Source of the DNA: DASUBN01 sp035691665
Lineage (GTDB): Bacteria; Pseudomonadota; Gammaproteobacteria; Natronospirales; REEB76
Direction of reading: 5' to 3'
Length of the DNA: 64,000 nucleotides
Assembly: GCA_035691665.1 (NCBI GenBank)
Contig: DASSIS010000089.1
Coordinates: forward strand, 1-64,000
Part shown: one piece after another, positions 52,772-62,063 of the stretch
How the letters are laid out: each line of letters begins with the position of its first letter
Position numbering within the stretch: position 1 is the first letter of the stretch
Made by a program: the position numbers and the translations under genes
The notes under the pieces: model-generated
Told to the model about the DNA's origin: nothing
Seen by the model: the letters and a program-made list of their open reading frames with translations, nothing else
The model's database searches: none

Positions 52772-55700
52772 GTGAAACTCGCCAGCGCCTTCAATCATTC
52801 GCCGAACCTGGTGACGCTCACGCGCCTGGCCGATGACCTCTATGTGGACGTCAACGACGCCTTCGAGCGGGTGCTTGGCTACTCTCGTTCCTCCATCATC
52901 GGCCAGAACCCGGTAGCCCTCGGGGTCTGGGACGGCCCCCGTCGCGAACGCTTCCTCAACGCCCTGCGCAAGTACCACAGCATCGCCAACCAGCCCGCGA
53001 GCTATCGCCGCCGCGACGGCGGTGAATACCAGGGGCTGCTGAACGCCGAGGTGGTCTCCTTCGAGGGCGAGGACTATGTCCTCTGCATCGTGCAGGACCT
53101 GGTACCCGCCGATCCCGTCACCGAGACCAGCCGCAAGAGCGCCCTCGATCACGCAACGGAAGCCGTGTACGTGACCAGTCCCGAAGGGCGCTTCCTGGAG
53201 GCCAACCCGGTGCTGGCACGGCTGCTCGGCTATGCCTCTCCGGAGGAACTGCTCCGGGAGGTGCAGGACATCGGCGTCCAGGTCTATGCCGACCCGGACA
53301 TGCGTGTGGACCTGCTCGCGGCCCTGGAGCGAGACGGCCAGGTGGAGAACCGCGAGGCCCAGCTGCGGCGCCGCGACGGCAGCCTCATCTGGATCTCCGA
53401 GAACGCCCAGGCGGTGCGCGACGCCACCGGCAAGCTGCAGCGCATCGCCGGCAGCTTCGTGGACGTGAGCGCCCGCAAGGAAGTGGAGGCGGCGCTGCAG
53501 CTCTCCGAGCAGAAGTACCGCACCCTCGTAGACCACAGCCAGGACGGCGTGTTCATCACCCAGGAGGGCATCTACACCTACGTCAACCAGGCCTACGCCG
53601 ACATGCTGGGTTACGACGTGATGGAGATGACGGGCAGCCCCTACGCGGACTTCATCGCCCCTGAGGACCGGCGCTTCCTCGAGGAACTGTGGAAGAAGCG
53701 TCGTGCCGGCCAATGGGAGCAGAACGCCTACGAGGTGCAGCTCCTCAAGAAAGACGGCCGTACCCGGGTGCTGGCCTCGGTGCGTTCCGGTCCCATCATG
53801 CTTGGCGGTCGCCTCGCCAGCACCGGCACCATCCGTGACATCACCGAGGAGCGCCGCACTCAGCAGGCGCTGCTCGCCGCCGAGCAGAAATACCGCGCCA
53901 TCTTCGAGAACGCGGTGGTGGGCATGTACCAGAGCACGCCCACCGGCCAGTACCTCAAGGCCAACAACGCCCTCGCCCGGATCTTCGGCTTCGACACCCC
54001 CGAAGAGATGTTCGGGAACATCAAGAACATCAGCGAGCTGTACCGCAGCCCCGACGAACGCAGCACCGTCAACACCGAACTGGAACGGGTGGGCCTGGTC
54101 ACGGGCAGGGAGGTTGAGATGCGCCGGCGCGACGGCCAGAGCATCTGGATCTCCCTGAGCGCACGCGTGGTGCGCGACGCAGAGGGTGCGGTCGCCTACT
54201 ACGAGGGGTCGCTGCACGACATCACCGCCCGCAAGCGCGTGGAGGCCGCGCTGCAGAGCTCGGAACAACGCTACCGTATGCTGGTGGATCACAGTCAGGT
54301 CGGCGTGTTCATTAACGAGAACGGCCGCTACAGCTACGTGAACCACGCCTTCGCGACCATGCTGGGCTATACCGAGGCCGAGCTAACCGGCATGAGCTAC
54401 CGCGACATATTCCCACCCGACGAGCTGGCCGCCGCCGACAGCCGGTTCCTGCGGCGCCAGCGCGGCGAGGACGTGCCCAACAACTACGAGTCCACGCTGC
54501 TCTGCAAAGACAAGAAGACGCGCCTCAACGTCACCCATAGCATCGGCACCATCGACGTAGACGACCACCGCTTCATGATCGGCACGGTGCGCGATATCAC
54601 CGACCAGAAGCGCATCGAGGAGCAACTGCGCCACAACGCGACCCACGACCCGCTCACGGGCCTGCCGAACCGTACCCTGTTCATCGAGCGCCTAGCCAAG
54701 GCCATGGAGCGCAGCCAGCCCCAGGGCTCGCCGGGCTACGCGGTGCTGTTCATCGACCTCGACAGCTTCAACGTGGTGAACGACAGCCTGGGGCACGCCG
54801 CCGGCGACGAGTTGCTGGTGCAGGTGGCGCAACGCCTCAAGCAGTGCCTCGGCCCCTGGGACACCCTCGCCCGCCACGGCGGCGACGAGTTCACGGTGCT
54901 GGTGGGCCAGACCCTCGAGCTCGACGACGCAGTGGAGGTGGCCGAGCGCATGCTGGCAGAGCTCATGCGCCCGGTGAAGCTCGGCGACAACGAGATCTAC
55001 ACCAACGCCAGCATCGGCATCGCCCCCGGCAACCCGGACTACACCTCCACCGAGGAACTGCTGCGAGACGCAGACACGGCCATGTACCGTGCCAAAGCCG
55101 CCGGCAAGGCGGGCTATGTGGTCTTCGACCAGGAGATGTACGCGAAGGCACGCGCCCGACTGCGCGTAGAGACGGAACTGCGCCAGGCGCTGGAAAACCG
55201 CGAGATGCGGGTCCACTACCAACCCATCGTCACCCTGCAGACCGGCCAGTTGCTGGGCTTCGAGGCGCTGCTGCGCTGGCAACATCCGGTGCGCGGGCTG
55301 CTGGGCCCCGACGAGTTCCTGAAGGTGGCGGAGGAGACGGGCCTCATCCTGCCCATCGGCTGGTGGCTGCTACGTGAAGCCTGTCGCCAGACCCGGACCT
55401 GGCGCGACCGGCACCCGGAAGCGCGGGACCTGACCATGGCGGTGAACCTGGCCCACAAGCAGTTCATGTATACCGGGCTGCCGCAGCAGGTGTCGGCGGC
55501 GCTGCAGGAGACGGGGCTGCCCGCCGACGGCCTGCATCTCGAGATCACCGAGACCGTGTTCCTGGAGAACCCCAAGGCCGCCGAGAGCACCCTGCGCCGG
55601 CTGCGCTCGCTGGGGATCGCGCTGCACCTGGACGACTTCGGCACGGGCTACTCGTCCTTGAGCTACCTCTCGGCGCTGCCCCTGGACACCCTCAAGATCG

Positions 55701-56032
55701 ACCGGAGCTTCGTCATGGACATGGAACGCAACCCCAAGCACGCCGCCATCGTGCGCACCATCGTCGAGCTGGCGCGGGACCTGGGGATGAACACGGTGGC
55801 GGAGGGAGTGGAATCGACCCAGCAGCTGCGCCTGCTGGACGAGCTCGGTTGCCGTTCAGGTCAGGGCATCCTGTTCTCGCCGGCGCTGGACATGAAACGC
55901 GCCGACCGCTTATTCGAGCGCGAGACGCTCGCCTTGGTGCCGGGCGAGGTGGCCTTCAACGACACCCACCCACGGGGATTCTTCCCCACGGATATCGTCA
56001 AGCGCACACGCGATTTCTTCCGCCGCGTTTAG
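52772..56032 (+). CDS. multi-PAS GGDEF-EAL cyclic-di-GMP protein
   Basis: 1086 residues, soluble. The start is GTG with AGGTGA six bases upstream. Five PAS domains lie at roughly 1-110, 125-240, 245-368, 370-493 and 495-620, each opening with a repeat such as LSEQKYRTLVDHSQDG. A GGDEF domain with the intact motif (RHGGDEF) is near residue 702, and an EAL domain (FEALLRW near 830, DDFGTGYSSLSYL, ETVFLEN) ends the protein. Both catalytic signatures look intact, so it could make and degrade c-di-GMP. Its 3' end overlaps the opposite-strand diguanylate cyclase by 35 bp. Confidence 0.95.
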   Translation: MKLASAFNHSPNLVTLTRLADDLYVDVNDAFERVLGYSRSSIIGQNPVALGVWDGPRRERFLNALRKYHSIANQPASYRRRDGGEYQGLLNAEVVSFEGEDYVLCIVQDLVPADPVTETSRKSALDHATEAVYVTSPEGRFLEANPVLARLLGYASPEELLREVQDIGVQVYADPDMRVDLLAALERDGQVENREAQLRRRDGSLIWISENAQAVRDATGKLQRIAGSFVDVSARKEVEAALQLSEQKYRTLVDHSQDGVFITQEGIYTYVNQAYADMLGYDVMEMTGSPYADFIAPEDRRFLEELWKKRRAGQWEQNAYEVQLLKKDGRTRVLASVRSGPIMLGGRLASTGTIRDITEERRTQQALLAAEQKYRAIFENAVVGMYQSTPTGQYLKANNALARIFGFDTPEEMFGNIKNISELYRSPDERSTVNTELERVGLVTGREVEMRRRDGQSIWISLSARVVRDAEGAVAYYEGSLHDITARKRVEAALQSSEQRYRMLVDHSQVGVFINENGRYSYVNHAFATMLGYTEAELTGMSYRDIFPPDELAAADSRFLRRQRGEDVPNNYESTLLCKDKKTRLNVTHSIGTIDVDDHRFMIGTVRDITDQKRIEEQLRHNATHDPLTGLPNRTLFIERLAKAMERSQPQGSPGYAVLFIDLDSFNVVNDSLGHAAGDELLVQVAQRLKQCLGPWDTLARHGGDEFTVLVGQTLELDDAVEVAERMLAELMRPVKLGDNEIYTNASIGIAPGNPDYTSTEELLRDADTAMYRAKAAGKAGYVVFDQEMYAKARARLRVETELRQALENREMRVHYQPIVTLQTGQLLGFEALLRWQHPVRGLLGPDEFLKVAEETGLILPIGWWLLREACRQTRTWRDRHPEARDLTMAVNLAHKQFMYTGLPQQVSAALQETGLPADGLHLEITETVFLENPKAAESTLRRLRSLGIALHLDDFGTGYSSLSYLSALPLDTLKIDRSFVMDMERNPKHAAIVRTIVELARDLGMNTVAEGVESTQQLRLLDELGCRSGQGILFSPALDMKRADRLFERETLALVPGEVAFNDTHPRGFFPTDIVKRTRDFFRRV

Positions 56033-57863
56033 CCTCGTATAGCTTCTCGTCGGCGGCCGCGATCAAGGCATCCACGTCGTACTCCGGCGGCGCGGCGGTC
56101 AGACCCACGCTGAGCGTGACCTGCAGGCCAGGCTGCAACCGGCTCCAGTCGTACTCCTCCACCTGCTTGCGGATCTTCTCGCAGACGGTGACCGCGTTCT
56201 CGTGGCTGGTCTCCGGGAAGCAGAGCAGGAACTCCTCGCCGCCGTAGCGGGCGATGATGTCGATGGAGCGGCACTGGTTGCGCAGGATGTTGGCGATGGT
56301 ACGCAGCACGTCGTCACCCACCATGTGCGAGTGCTTGTCGTTCACGCCCTTGAAACGGTCCACGTCTGCCATGGCGAGCGCGATCTGGCGGTTGTAGCGC
56401 TGGGCGCGCTTCACCTCGAAATCCAGGCGGTTGTCGAGGTAGCGGCGGTTGTAGAGCCCGGTCAGGCCGTCCTCGCGGCTCTGGCGCTCGAGCTCCGAGG
56501 CCTGCTGCTGCAAGCGTCCCAGGAGTTCCTCCTTCTCGCGGTTGGCGCTGCGCAGCGATTCGGTGAGCGCGTGCAGCTCGTCCTTCTGCAGCGCCAGGTC
56601 GTGGGTGCGTTCCACCACGCGCCGCTCCAACTCGTTGCGGCTCTTCTCCAACTCCTCGAACAGACGTGCGTTGGCGATGGCCACCGCCACCTGGCCGGCG
56701 AAGGTGACCACGAGCTCGAAATGCGCGTCGGTGAACATGTCCGGCGTGTAGCCCTGGACGCTCAGCACCCCGAGCACGCGTTCCCGATAGGTGACCGGCA
56801 CGGCGATGAACGACTGCGTCTGCGGCGTGTCGCCGATATGGATCATCATGCTCTTGAACTCGCTCTCGTCGCGACTCCAGTCGGTGATGAAGACCGGCTT
56901 GTTGTTGCTCACCACCCAGCTCAAGAGGCCCTCACCCAGCTTGCGGCTGCGTGGCACCTGCCGTCCCTGGCGGTTGTGGTGCAGGCGGATGTCGAGCTCG
57001 CGCGCCTCCTCGGCGTAGAGCGCCAGCATGAAAGAATCGAACTCCAACAGGTTGCGGCTCTCGCGGAAGATGAGCTCGATGAGGTCGTCAAGCACCAGCG
57101 AGCCGCTCACGGCGCGACCCACCCGGTTCACCGCCACGAGCTCGTCCACCTTGATCTCGAGCGCCCGGCGCGTGTCGGCGAAGCTCTTGACGATGAGGAT
57201 GATGAGCGCCAGCACCACCAGGAACAGCACGAACACCGGGGTGTCGAGCCGGTTGTAGACGAGCGCGGTAAAGACCGCGAGCGGCACGCCGGCGATGTCG
57301 ACCACGGTGCTGAAGACGCCGAAGGCACGGCGCCAGTCGTATTCCTCCATCCAGGCGATCACCGCCACGAAGCAGTTGTTCGCGAACTGCATAATCCCGG
57401 ACAGGATCAGGATCAGCACGCCGTCATGCAGGTCGAGCTCGGTGAGCGGCACATGCCCGCCGAAATAGGTGTAGAGCGAGCCGGTCATGAGCACCAGCAG
57501 GATGATCATCCCGGAGTTGTGAAAGGAGCGGAGCACCGTGAGCCTCAGGTTCTGGCCGCGGTTCGCGCCCCAAGGCAGGAACGGCCAGATCACCGAGGAG
57601 ATGCCGGCGATCCAGGCGGCCTGCAGGGTGCCGAAGATGAGGATGCTGGAGACCTGCACCACCCGGTCGAGTGACACGTGGCCCACGTGGGGCGCCGGGA
57701 AACCGAACAGCACCACCACGATGCCGAACAGGGTGAAGCCCACCACCGCCGCCGCGTTCTTCACCTCCAGCTGGGTATGGGCGGAGAGATAGACGAGCAG
57801 GGCGAAGCCCGCCAGACCCAGCAGTGCCGCGTAAACGACCGAGAGTTGCCGTGCGTTCTTCAT
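55998..57863 (-). CDS. membrane GAF-GGDEF diguanylate cyclase
   Basis: 621 residues. Six to seven N-terminal helices (about 5-250) form an MASE-like membrane sensor. A GAF domain follows (about 260-420; SRKLGEGLLSWVVSNNKPVFITDW), then a coiled coil (about 425-475). The C-terminal GGDEF domain has the active GGEEF motif (RYGGEEFLLCFPE). LTGLYNRRYLDNRL is its standard opening. ATG 57863 is the homology-supported start. It converges on, and overlaps by 35 bp, the PAS-GGDEF-EAL gene. Confidence 0.93.
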   Translation of the reverse strand: MKNARQLSVVYAALLGLAGFALLVYLSAHTQLEVKNAAAVVGFTLFGIVVVLFGFPAPHVGHVSLDRVVQVSSILIFGTLQAAWIAGISSVIWPFLPWGANRGQNLRLTVLRSFHNSGMIILLVLMTGSLYTYFGGHVPLTELDLHDGVLILILSGIMQFANNCFVAVIAWMEEYDWRRAFGVFSTVVDIAGVPLAVFTALVYNRLDTPVFVLFLVVLALIILIVKSFADTRRALEIKVDELVAVNRVGRAVSGSLVLDDLIELIFRESRNLLEFDSFMLALYAEEARELDIRLHHNRQGRQVPRSRKLGEGLLSWVVSNNKPVFITDWSRDESEFKSMMIHIGDTPQTQSFIAVPVTYRERVLGVLSVQGYTPDMFTDAHFELVVTFAGQVAVAIANARLFEELEKSRNELERRVVERTHDLALQKDELHALTESLRSANREKEELLGRLQQQASELERQSREDGLTGLYNRRYLDNRLDFEVKRAQRYNRQIALAMADVDRFKGVNDKHSHMVGDDVLRTIANILRNQCRSIDIIARYGGEEFLLCFPETSHENAVTVCEKIRKQVEEYDWSRLQPGLQVTLSVGLTAAPPEYDVDALIAAADEKLYEAKRGGRNRVCA

Positions 57864-58014
57864 GTGGACTCTAAGCTTCCCTGAGCTCGTCGGCTCTGTG
57901 TTACACGCCCCTTCCCGGCAGCGCAACACATTGTTTGGGTCCTAAATATAAGCTCTTCCCGGGCCCCCTTAAGGGGCATGCTAGACTGAAAATCACTCTG
58001 CGAGGCCTGCCGTC
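57864..58014. promoter_or_regulatory. divergent region with 12-bp palindrome
   Basis: It lies between the diguanylate cyclase and the DUF4136 lipoprotein. The perfect palindrome CCCCTTAAGGGG is at 57965-57976. Minus-strand TATATT (57950-57945) and plus-strand TAGACT near 57982 are -10 candidates for the two genes; -35 boxes are weak. Confidence 0.4.
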
Positions 58015-58593
58015 ATGAAGCTTGATTCCAAAGGCTTTTCCCGCGTTTTCCTTCCCTCCACCCTCCTTCTTCTGGTCGCCCTGTTGTCCGCCTGCTCCCC
58101 CCGGGTCTACGTGGAGCAGGACGACAGCGCCAAGCTCTCGGGCTACCACCGCTTCGCCTGGCTGAGCCCGCCCCCTGCCCCGGTACGTGACCCCATCCTA
58201 GACAGCCAGATCTTCGAGGCCCGGGTGCACCGCGCCGTGAGCGACGACCTCAAGTCCCGCGGCTACGAGGAAGTGGCCCCCGACGCCGGCGCGGATTTCC
58301 TGGTGACCTACCACACCAGCGCCAAGCAGACCCTGCAGAGCACCGGGCCCGCCTTCAGCTTCGGCTTCGTGGATGCCTTCCCGCGCGGCTTCGGCGCCGT
58401 AGGTTTCCCGGTGGGACCCGACGTGCAGACTCGCGACGAAGGCACCCTGATGCTGGACGTGCTGGACGGCCAGAACAAACGCCTGGTGTGGCGGGGCTGG
58501 ACCACGGAGCTCCTCAACCAGGACAACTACAGCGACAAATCCGTGCAGGATGCCGTCAAGGACATCTTCGACAAGTTCCCCGCCAAACCCTGA
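58015..58593 (+). CDS. DUF4136 lipoprotein
   Basis: 192 residues with lipobox LLSAC (Cys27), so lipid-anchored; Ser at +2 favours the outer membrane. The DUF4136 pattern is clear: YHRFAWLSPPP, RVHRAVSDDLKSRGYEEV, ADFLVTYHTS, EGTLMLDVLDGQNKRLVWRGWTT and the terminal VQDAVKDIFDKFPAKP. Function of the family is unknown. It is the first gene of a run with dinB and gspAB, 8 bp before dinB. Confidence 0.9.
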   Translation: MKLDSKGFSRVFLPSTLLLLVALLSACSPRVYVEQDDSAKLSGYHRFAWLSPPPAPVRDPILDSQIFEARVHRAVSDDLKSRGYEEVAPDAGADFLVTYHTSAKQTLQSTGPAFSFGFVDAFPRGFGAVGFPVGPDVQTRDEGTLMLDVLDGQNKRLVWRGWTTELLNQDNYSDKSVQDAVKDIFDKFPAKP

Positions 58594-58601
58594 CCTGCTC
58601 C

Positions 58602-59789
58602 ATGCCGCGCGCTGCTAATACACCGCCGGCGCGTCTCATCGCCCACGTGGACATGGACGCCTTCTACGCGTCCGTGGAGCAGCTGGATAACCCTAAACTC
58701 AAGGGCAAACCCGTCATCGTGGGCGGTATCGGTAACCGCGGTGTGGTGAGCGCCGCCAGTTACGAGGCGCGGGTATTCGGCGTGCGTTCGGCCATGCCCA
58801 TGTACGAAGCGCGCAAGCGCTGCCCCCAGGGCGTGTACATCCAGGTACGTATGTCCCGGTACAAAGAGGTATCGCAGCAGGTGTTCCAGGTGTTCGGCGA
58901 CTTCACGCCCGTGATCCAGGGCCTGTCCCTGGACGAAGCCTTCCTGGATCTCACCGGTGCCATCGGCAGTGAGGATCCCATGGGCCTGGGCCGGCGCATC
59001 AAGGAAAGTATCCGCACTGCCACCGGCCTCACTGCCTCGGTGGGTCTCGCGCCCAACAAGCTGATCGCCAAGATCGTCTCCCAGCAGTGCAAGCCCGACG
59101 GCTTGCAGCACGTGAAGCCGGCAGAGGTGCAGACCACCCTCGACCCCCTGCCCGTCACCGCCATGTGGGGTATCGGTCCACGCACCGGCGAATCCCTGGC
59201 GCGGGCCAAGATCCAGACCATCCGCGACCTGCGCCTGGCACCGGAGGCCAAGCTCAAGGCCCTGTTCGGCTCCCAGGCACTGCGTTTCAAGGCGCTGGCC
59301 GAGGGCCGCGACGACCGCCCGGTGGACGACAGTGGCGGCGAACGCTCCGTGAGCCAAGAGACCACCTTCGAGCGCGACCTGAAGACCCTGGATGAGCTCG
59401 ATCCCGTGCTGCGTTCGCTGACCGAGGATCTCTGCCGCATCCTGCGCAAGAACCTGCTCAAGCCCCATACCGTGGTGGTGAAGCTACGCGAGACGGACTT
59501 CAGCCGTCACACCCGCCAGCGGCGCTTCACGCCGGCCGACGCCAGTTTCGACGCCCTCTACCCCATCGCCCGAATGCTCCTGGCCCGCTGGCTGGAGGAG
59601 CACCCCGGGCGGGCCCTGAGGCTCCTGGGGGTGGGGGCTCGGGATTTCTCCGGAGACGAGCAACAGGACCTCTTCGACGAGAGCCGTGCCCGCCGCCAGC
59701 GCCTGGAGGCGGCCTCCGACGCGGTACGGGACCGTTTCGGCGACAGCGCGCTGCGCCGAGGCGTATCCTTGGACGACGACCCCGACTGA
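58602..59789 (+). CDS. dinB: DNA polymerase IV (Y-family)
   Basis: Translesion polymerase. It has 395 residues. Catalytic acids are in HVDMDAFYASVEQ and SLDEAFLD. The thumb HhH region is WGIGPRTGESLARAKI, and the little-finger domain follows. A QQDLF clamp-binding motif lies near residue 351 with about 40 further residues behind it, so the motif is not at the very C-terminus as in E. coli. No LexA box was recognised upstream. It sits between a lipoprotein gene and gspA, 7 bp from the latter. Confidence 0.95.
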   Translation: MPRAANTPPARLIAHVDMDAFYASVEQLDNPKLKGKPVIVGGIGNRGVVSAASYEARVFGVRSAMPMYEARKRCPQGVYIQVRMSRYKEVSQQVFQVFGDFTPVIQGLSLDEAFLDLTGAIGSEDPMGLGRRIKESIRTATGLTASVGLAPNKLIAKIVSQQCKPDGLQHVKPAEVQTTLDPLPVTAMWGIGPRTGESLARAKIQTIRDLRLAPEAKLKALFGSQALRFKALAEGRDDRPVDDSGGERSVSQETTFERDLKTLDELDPVLRSLTEDLCRILRKNLLKPHTVVVKLRETDFSRHTRQRRFTPADASFDALYPIARMLLARWLEEHPGRALRLLGVGARDFSGDEQQDLFDESRARRQRLEAASDAVRDRFGDSALRRGVSLDDDPD

Positions 59790-59796
59790 CCCGATT

Positions 59797-61365
59797 ATGT
59801 ACGCCAGCTACTTCGGCCTCAGCGACAACCCGTTCGCCATCACCCCGGACCCGCGCTTCCTGTTCCTCTCGGCGCGGCACACCGAGGCCCTGGCGCACCT
59901 GCTCTACGGGGTCACCGAGAGCGGCGGCTTCATCCAGCTCACGGGCGAGGTAGGCACCGGCAAGACCACCCTGGTGCGCACCCTGCTCGAGAAGCTGCCG
60001 GACAACGTGGATGCGGCGCTGGTCATCAACCCCCGGGGCACGGTGCTGGAGTTCCTGCGCAGCATCTGCCGCGAGCTGGGCCTCGACTGGAAGCCGCAGC
60101 AGACACCCCAGGACCTGATCGATGCCCTGAACGCGCAGCTGCTGGCGGCTCACGCCAAGGGCCGGCGTGTGGTGCTCATCATCGACGAGGCCCAGGGCCT
60201 GTCGGAAGAGGTGCTGGAGCAGGTGCGGCTGCTCACCAACCTCGAGACCCGCGAACAGAAGCTCTTGCAGATCATCCTGGTGGGACAGCCGGAGCTGCGT
60301 GAGATGCTGGCGCGCACGGAGCTGCGCCAGCTCGCCCAGCGCATCACCGGCCGCTACCACCTGACGCCGCTCTCCGCCGCCGAGAGCCGCGCCTACGTGA
60401 ACCATAGACTCACGGTCTCCGGCGCCATGGCGCCTATCTTCACGGGCTCCGCGCTGCGCACCATGCAGCGGATGACCCGCGGCATCCCGCGGCTCATCAA
60501 CATCATCAGCGATCGCGCCCTGCTCGGCGCCTACACCCAGGAGATGCGCCAGGTGGATGCCTCCCTGGTGCGGCACGCCGCCCGCGAGGTGCTGGGCGAA
60601 GCTCCGGACAAGCGTCGTCTGCCGGTATGGCTCTGGCCCGCCGCCCTCGTGCTCGCCCTCTCCTGCACGGCGCTGCTCTACCTCACCGTCCGCCCCGCGC
60701 CCGTCCCGGCAGCCGTCCCCGCTCCGGCGGCGCCACCGGCGGTCCCGGACCTCGCCAAGTGGCTCGCAGACCCGACCCACCCCAGCGACACGGACTCCGC
60801 CTTCGCCGGCCTCTTCTCCCTCTGGGGCAGCCATTACACCGCCGCGGGCAGCGGCAGCGGCTGCCGGGAAGCGGAGACAGCGGGTCTGCGCTGCTTATAT
60901 AGACGCGGCACCTGGAACAACCTGCGCAGCTTCGACCTGCCGGCGGTGGTGACGCTCACGGACGCCGGCGGCCAAGTGCACCAGCTCGTGGTGGCGGCCC
61001 TGGATGGCGGCAGTGTCACGCTGAAGGCGGGCGCCGCCGAGATGCGCTTCCCTCTCAGTCAGGTGGAGCCGCTCTGGTACGGCGAGTATCTGATCCTGTG
61101 GCGCCCGGACCCCCACGCACCCATGCCGCTCGCACCCGGGATGGTGGGCACCGGCGTCTCCTGGTTACGCAGTCAGCTCGCTACTCTGCAGCACGTACCG
61201 GACTCCGGTATCGCCAGCTACGACGACGGCCTCACCGCCATGGTGAAGAACTTCCAGGCCACACAGCACATGAAGGTGGACGGCATCGCCGGCGAGGAGA
61301 CCCTGGTGCACCTGTCCGCGGTGCTGGATCCCCCGGGCACGCCCTTGCTGGCCGCCGGAGGCTGA
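59797..61365 (+). CDS. gspA: type II secretion ExeA/GspA-like AAA ATPase with peptidoglycan-binding domain
   Basis: 522 residues. The AAA domain (about 30-265) has Walker A GEVGTGKT (50-57) and Walker B VVLIIDEAQG. One membrane helix lies at about 277-297, followed by a proline/alanine-rich periplasmic linker and a C-terminal PG_binding_1 domain (about 445-510; YDDGLTAMVKNFQATQHMKVDGIAGEETLVHL). ExeA with ExeB inserts the secretin through the cell wall. The start MYASYFGLSDNPFAITPDPRF is the family hallmark. It is 2 bp from gspB. Confidence 0.92.
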   Translation: MYASYFGLSDNPFAITPDPRFLFLSARHTEALAHLLYGVTESGGFIQLTGEVGTGKTTLVRTLLEKLPDNVDAALVINPRGTVLEFLRSICRELGLDWKPQQTPQDLIDALNAQLLAAHAKGRRVVLIIDEAQGLSEEVLEQVRLLTNLETREQKLLQIILVGQPELREMLARTELRQLAQRITGRYHLTPLSAAESRAYVNHRLTVSGAMAPIFTGSALRTMQRMTRGIPRLINIISDRALLGAYTQEMRQVDASLVRHAAREVLGEAPDKRRLPVWLWPAALVLALSCTALLYLTVRPAPVPAAVPAPAAPPAVPDLAKWLADPTHPSDTDSAFAGLFSLWGSHYTAAGSGSGCREAETAGLRCLYRRGTWNNLRSFDLPAVVTLTDAGGQVHQLVVAALDGGSVTLKAGAAEMRFPLSQVEPLWYGEYLILWRPDPHAPMPLAPGMVGTGVSWLRSQLATLQHVPDSGIASYDDGLTAMVKNFQATQHMKVDGIAGEETLVHLSAVLDPPGTPLLAAGG

Positions 61366-61367
61366 CC

Positions 61368-62015
61368 ATGTCGCTGATACTGGACGCGCTGCGCAAATCC
61401 GAACGCACCCGGCAGCAGAGCCTGACCGGTCAGCTGGGTGCCACCGAGACGCCGTCCCGTCCCGGGCGCATGGCCATGCCCTGGGTGACGCTGCTCGGCA
61501 TCCTGCTCGTGATCAATGCCATCGTCCTGGCGGTGTTCTTCTGGCGGGGCGGTGAACACGCCGCGGCTCCGACTCAGGCCGCCCCCGCGACGCCATCCGC
61601 GGCCTACCACCCGGAAGTGCGGCCGCTGTCCGAAGAGGCGAGTACTCCGCCTGAGGCCGTACCGTCGGCTCCACCACAAGCGGCAGCCATCCAGGCTGTG
61701 CCAACGGCTCCTGCCGCGATCCCGGTGCCGTCACCATCACCGGTGCCCCAGACGACGGGCCCGGTGGTGGCCCAGAATGCGGACGCGGGCGTGCCGAGCC
61801 TCGACACCTTGCCCATGGATGTGCGCCAGACCCTGCCCTCCCTGCACCTCGACGTGCTGGGCTACGCCATGAAACCCGAGGATCGCTTCGTGGTCATAAA
61901 CTTCCAGCGCTACCGCGTTGGTGACACCACGGCCGAGGGCGTGCGGGTGGCGGACATCGTGCCGGGAGGCGCGGTCCTCGAATACCACGGCACGCGCTTC
62001 CTGTTGCCACCCTGA
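61368..62015 (+). CDS. gspB: type II secretion ExeB/GspB-like protein
   Basis: 215 residues. It begins MSLILDALRKSERTRQ, the family signature, followed by one membrane helix at about 38-58 and a long Pro/Ala-rich periplasmic stretch. The conserved C-terminal domain (about 145-215) has LHLDVLGYAMKPEDRFVVINFQRYRVGD, which binds the secretin. It is paired with gspA as in Aeromonas and Vibrio. Confidence 0.92.
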   Translation: MSLILDALRKSERTRQQSLTGQLGATETPSRPGRMAMPWVTLLGILLVINAIVLAVFFWRGGEHAAAPTQAAPATPSAAYHPEVRPLSEEASTPPEAVPSAPPQAAAIQAVPTAPAAIPVPSPSPVPQTTGPVVAQNADAGVPSLDTLPMDVRQTLPSLHLDVLGYAMKPEDRFVVINFQRYRVGDTTAEGVRVADIVPGGAVLEYHGTRFLLPP

Positions 62016-62063
62016 ACCTGCGATTCGGTTTCCAAATACAGACAGACGCCAAGGAGTGCCTCC

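Noticed and set aside
52697..54346. A 549-codon minus-strand frame antisense to the PAS domains
   Set aside because: No recognisable domain; the repetitive look merely mirrors the repeated PAS domains of the real gene.
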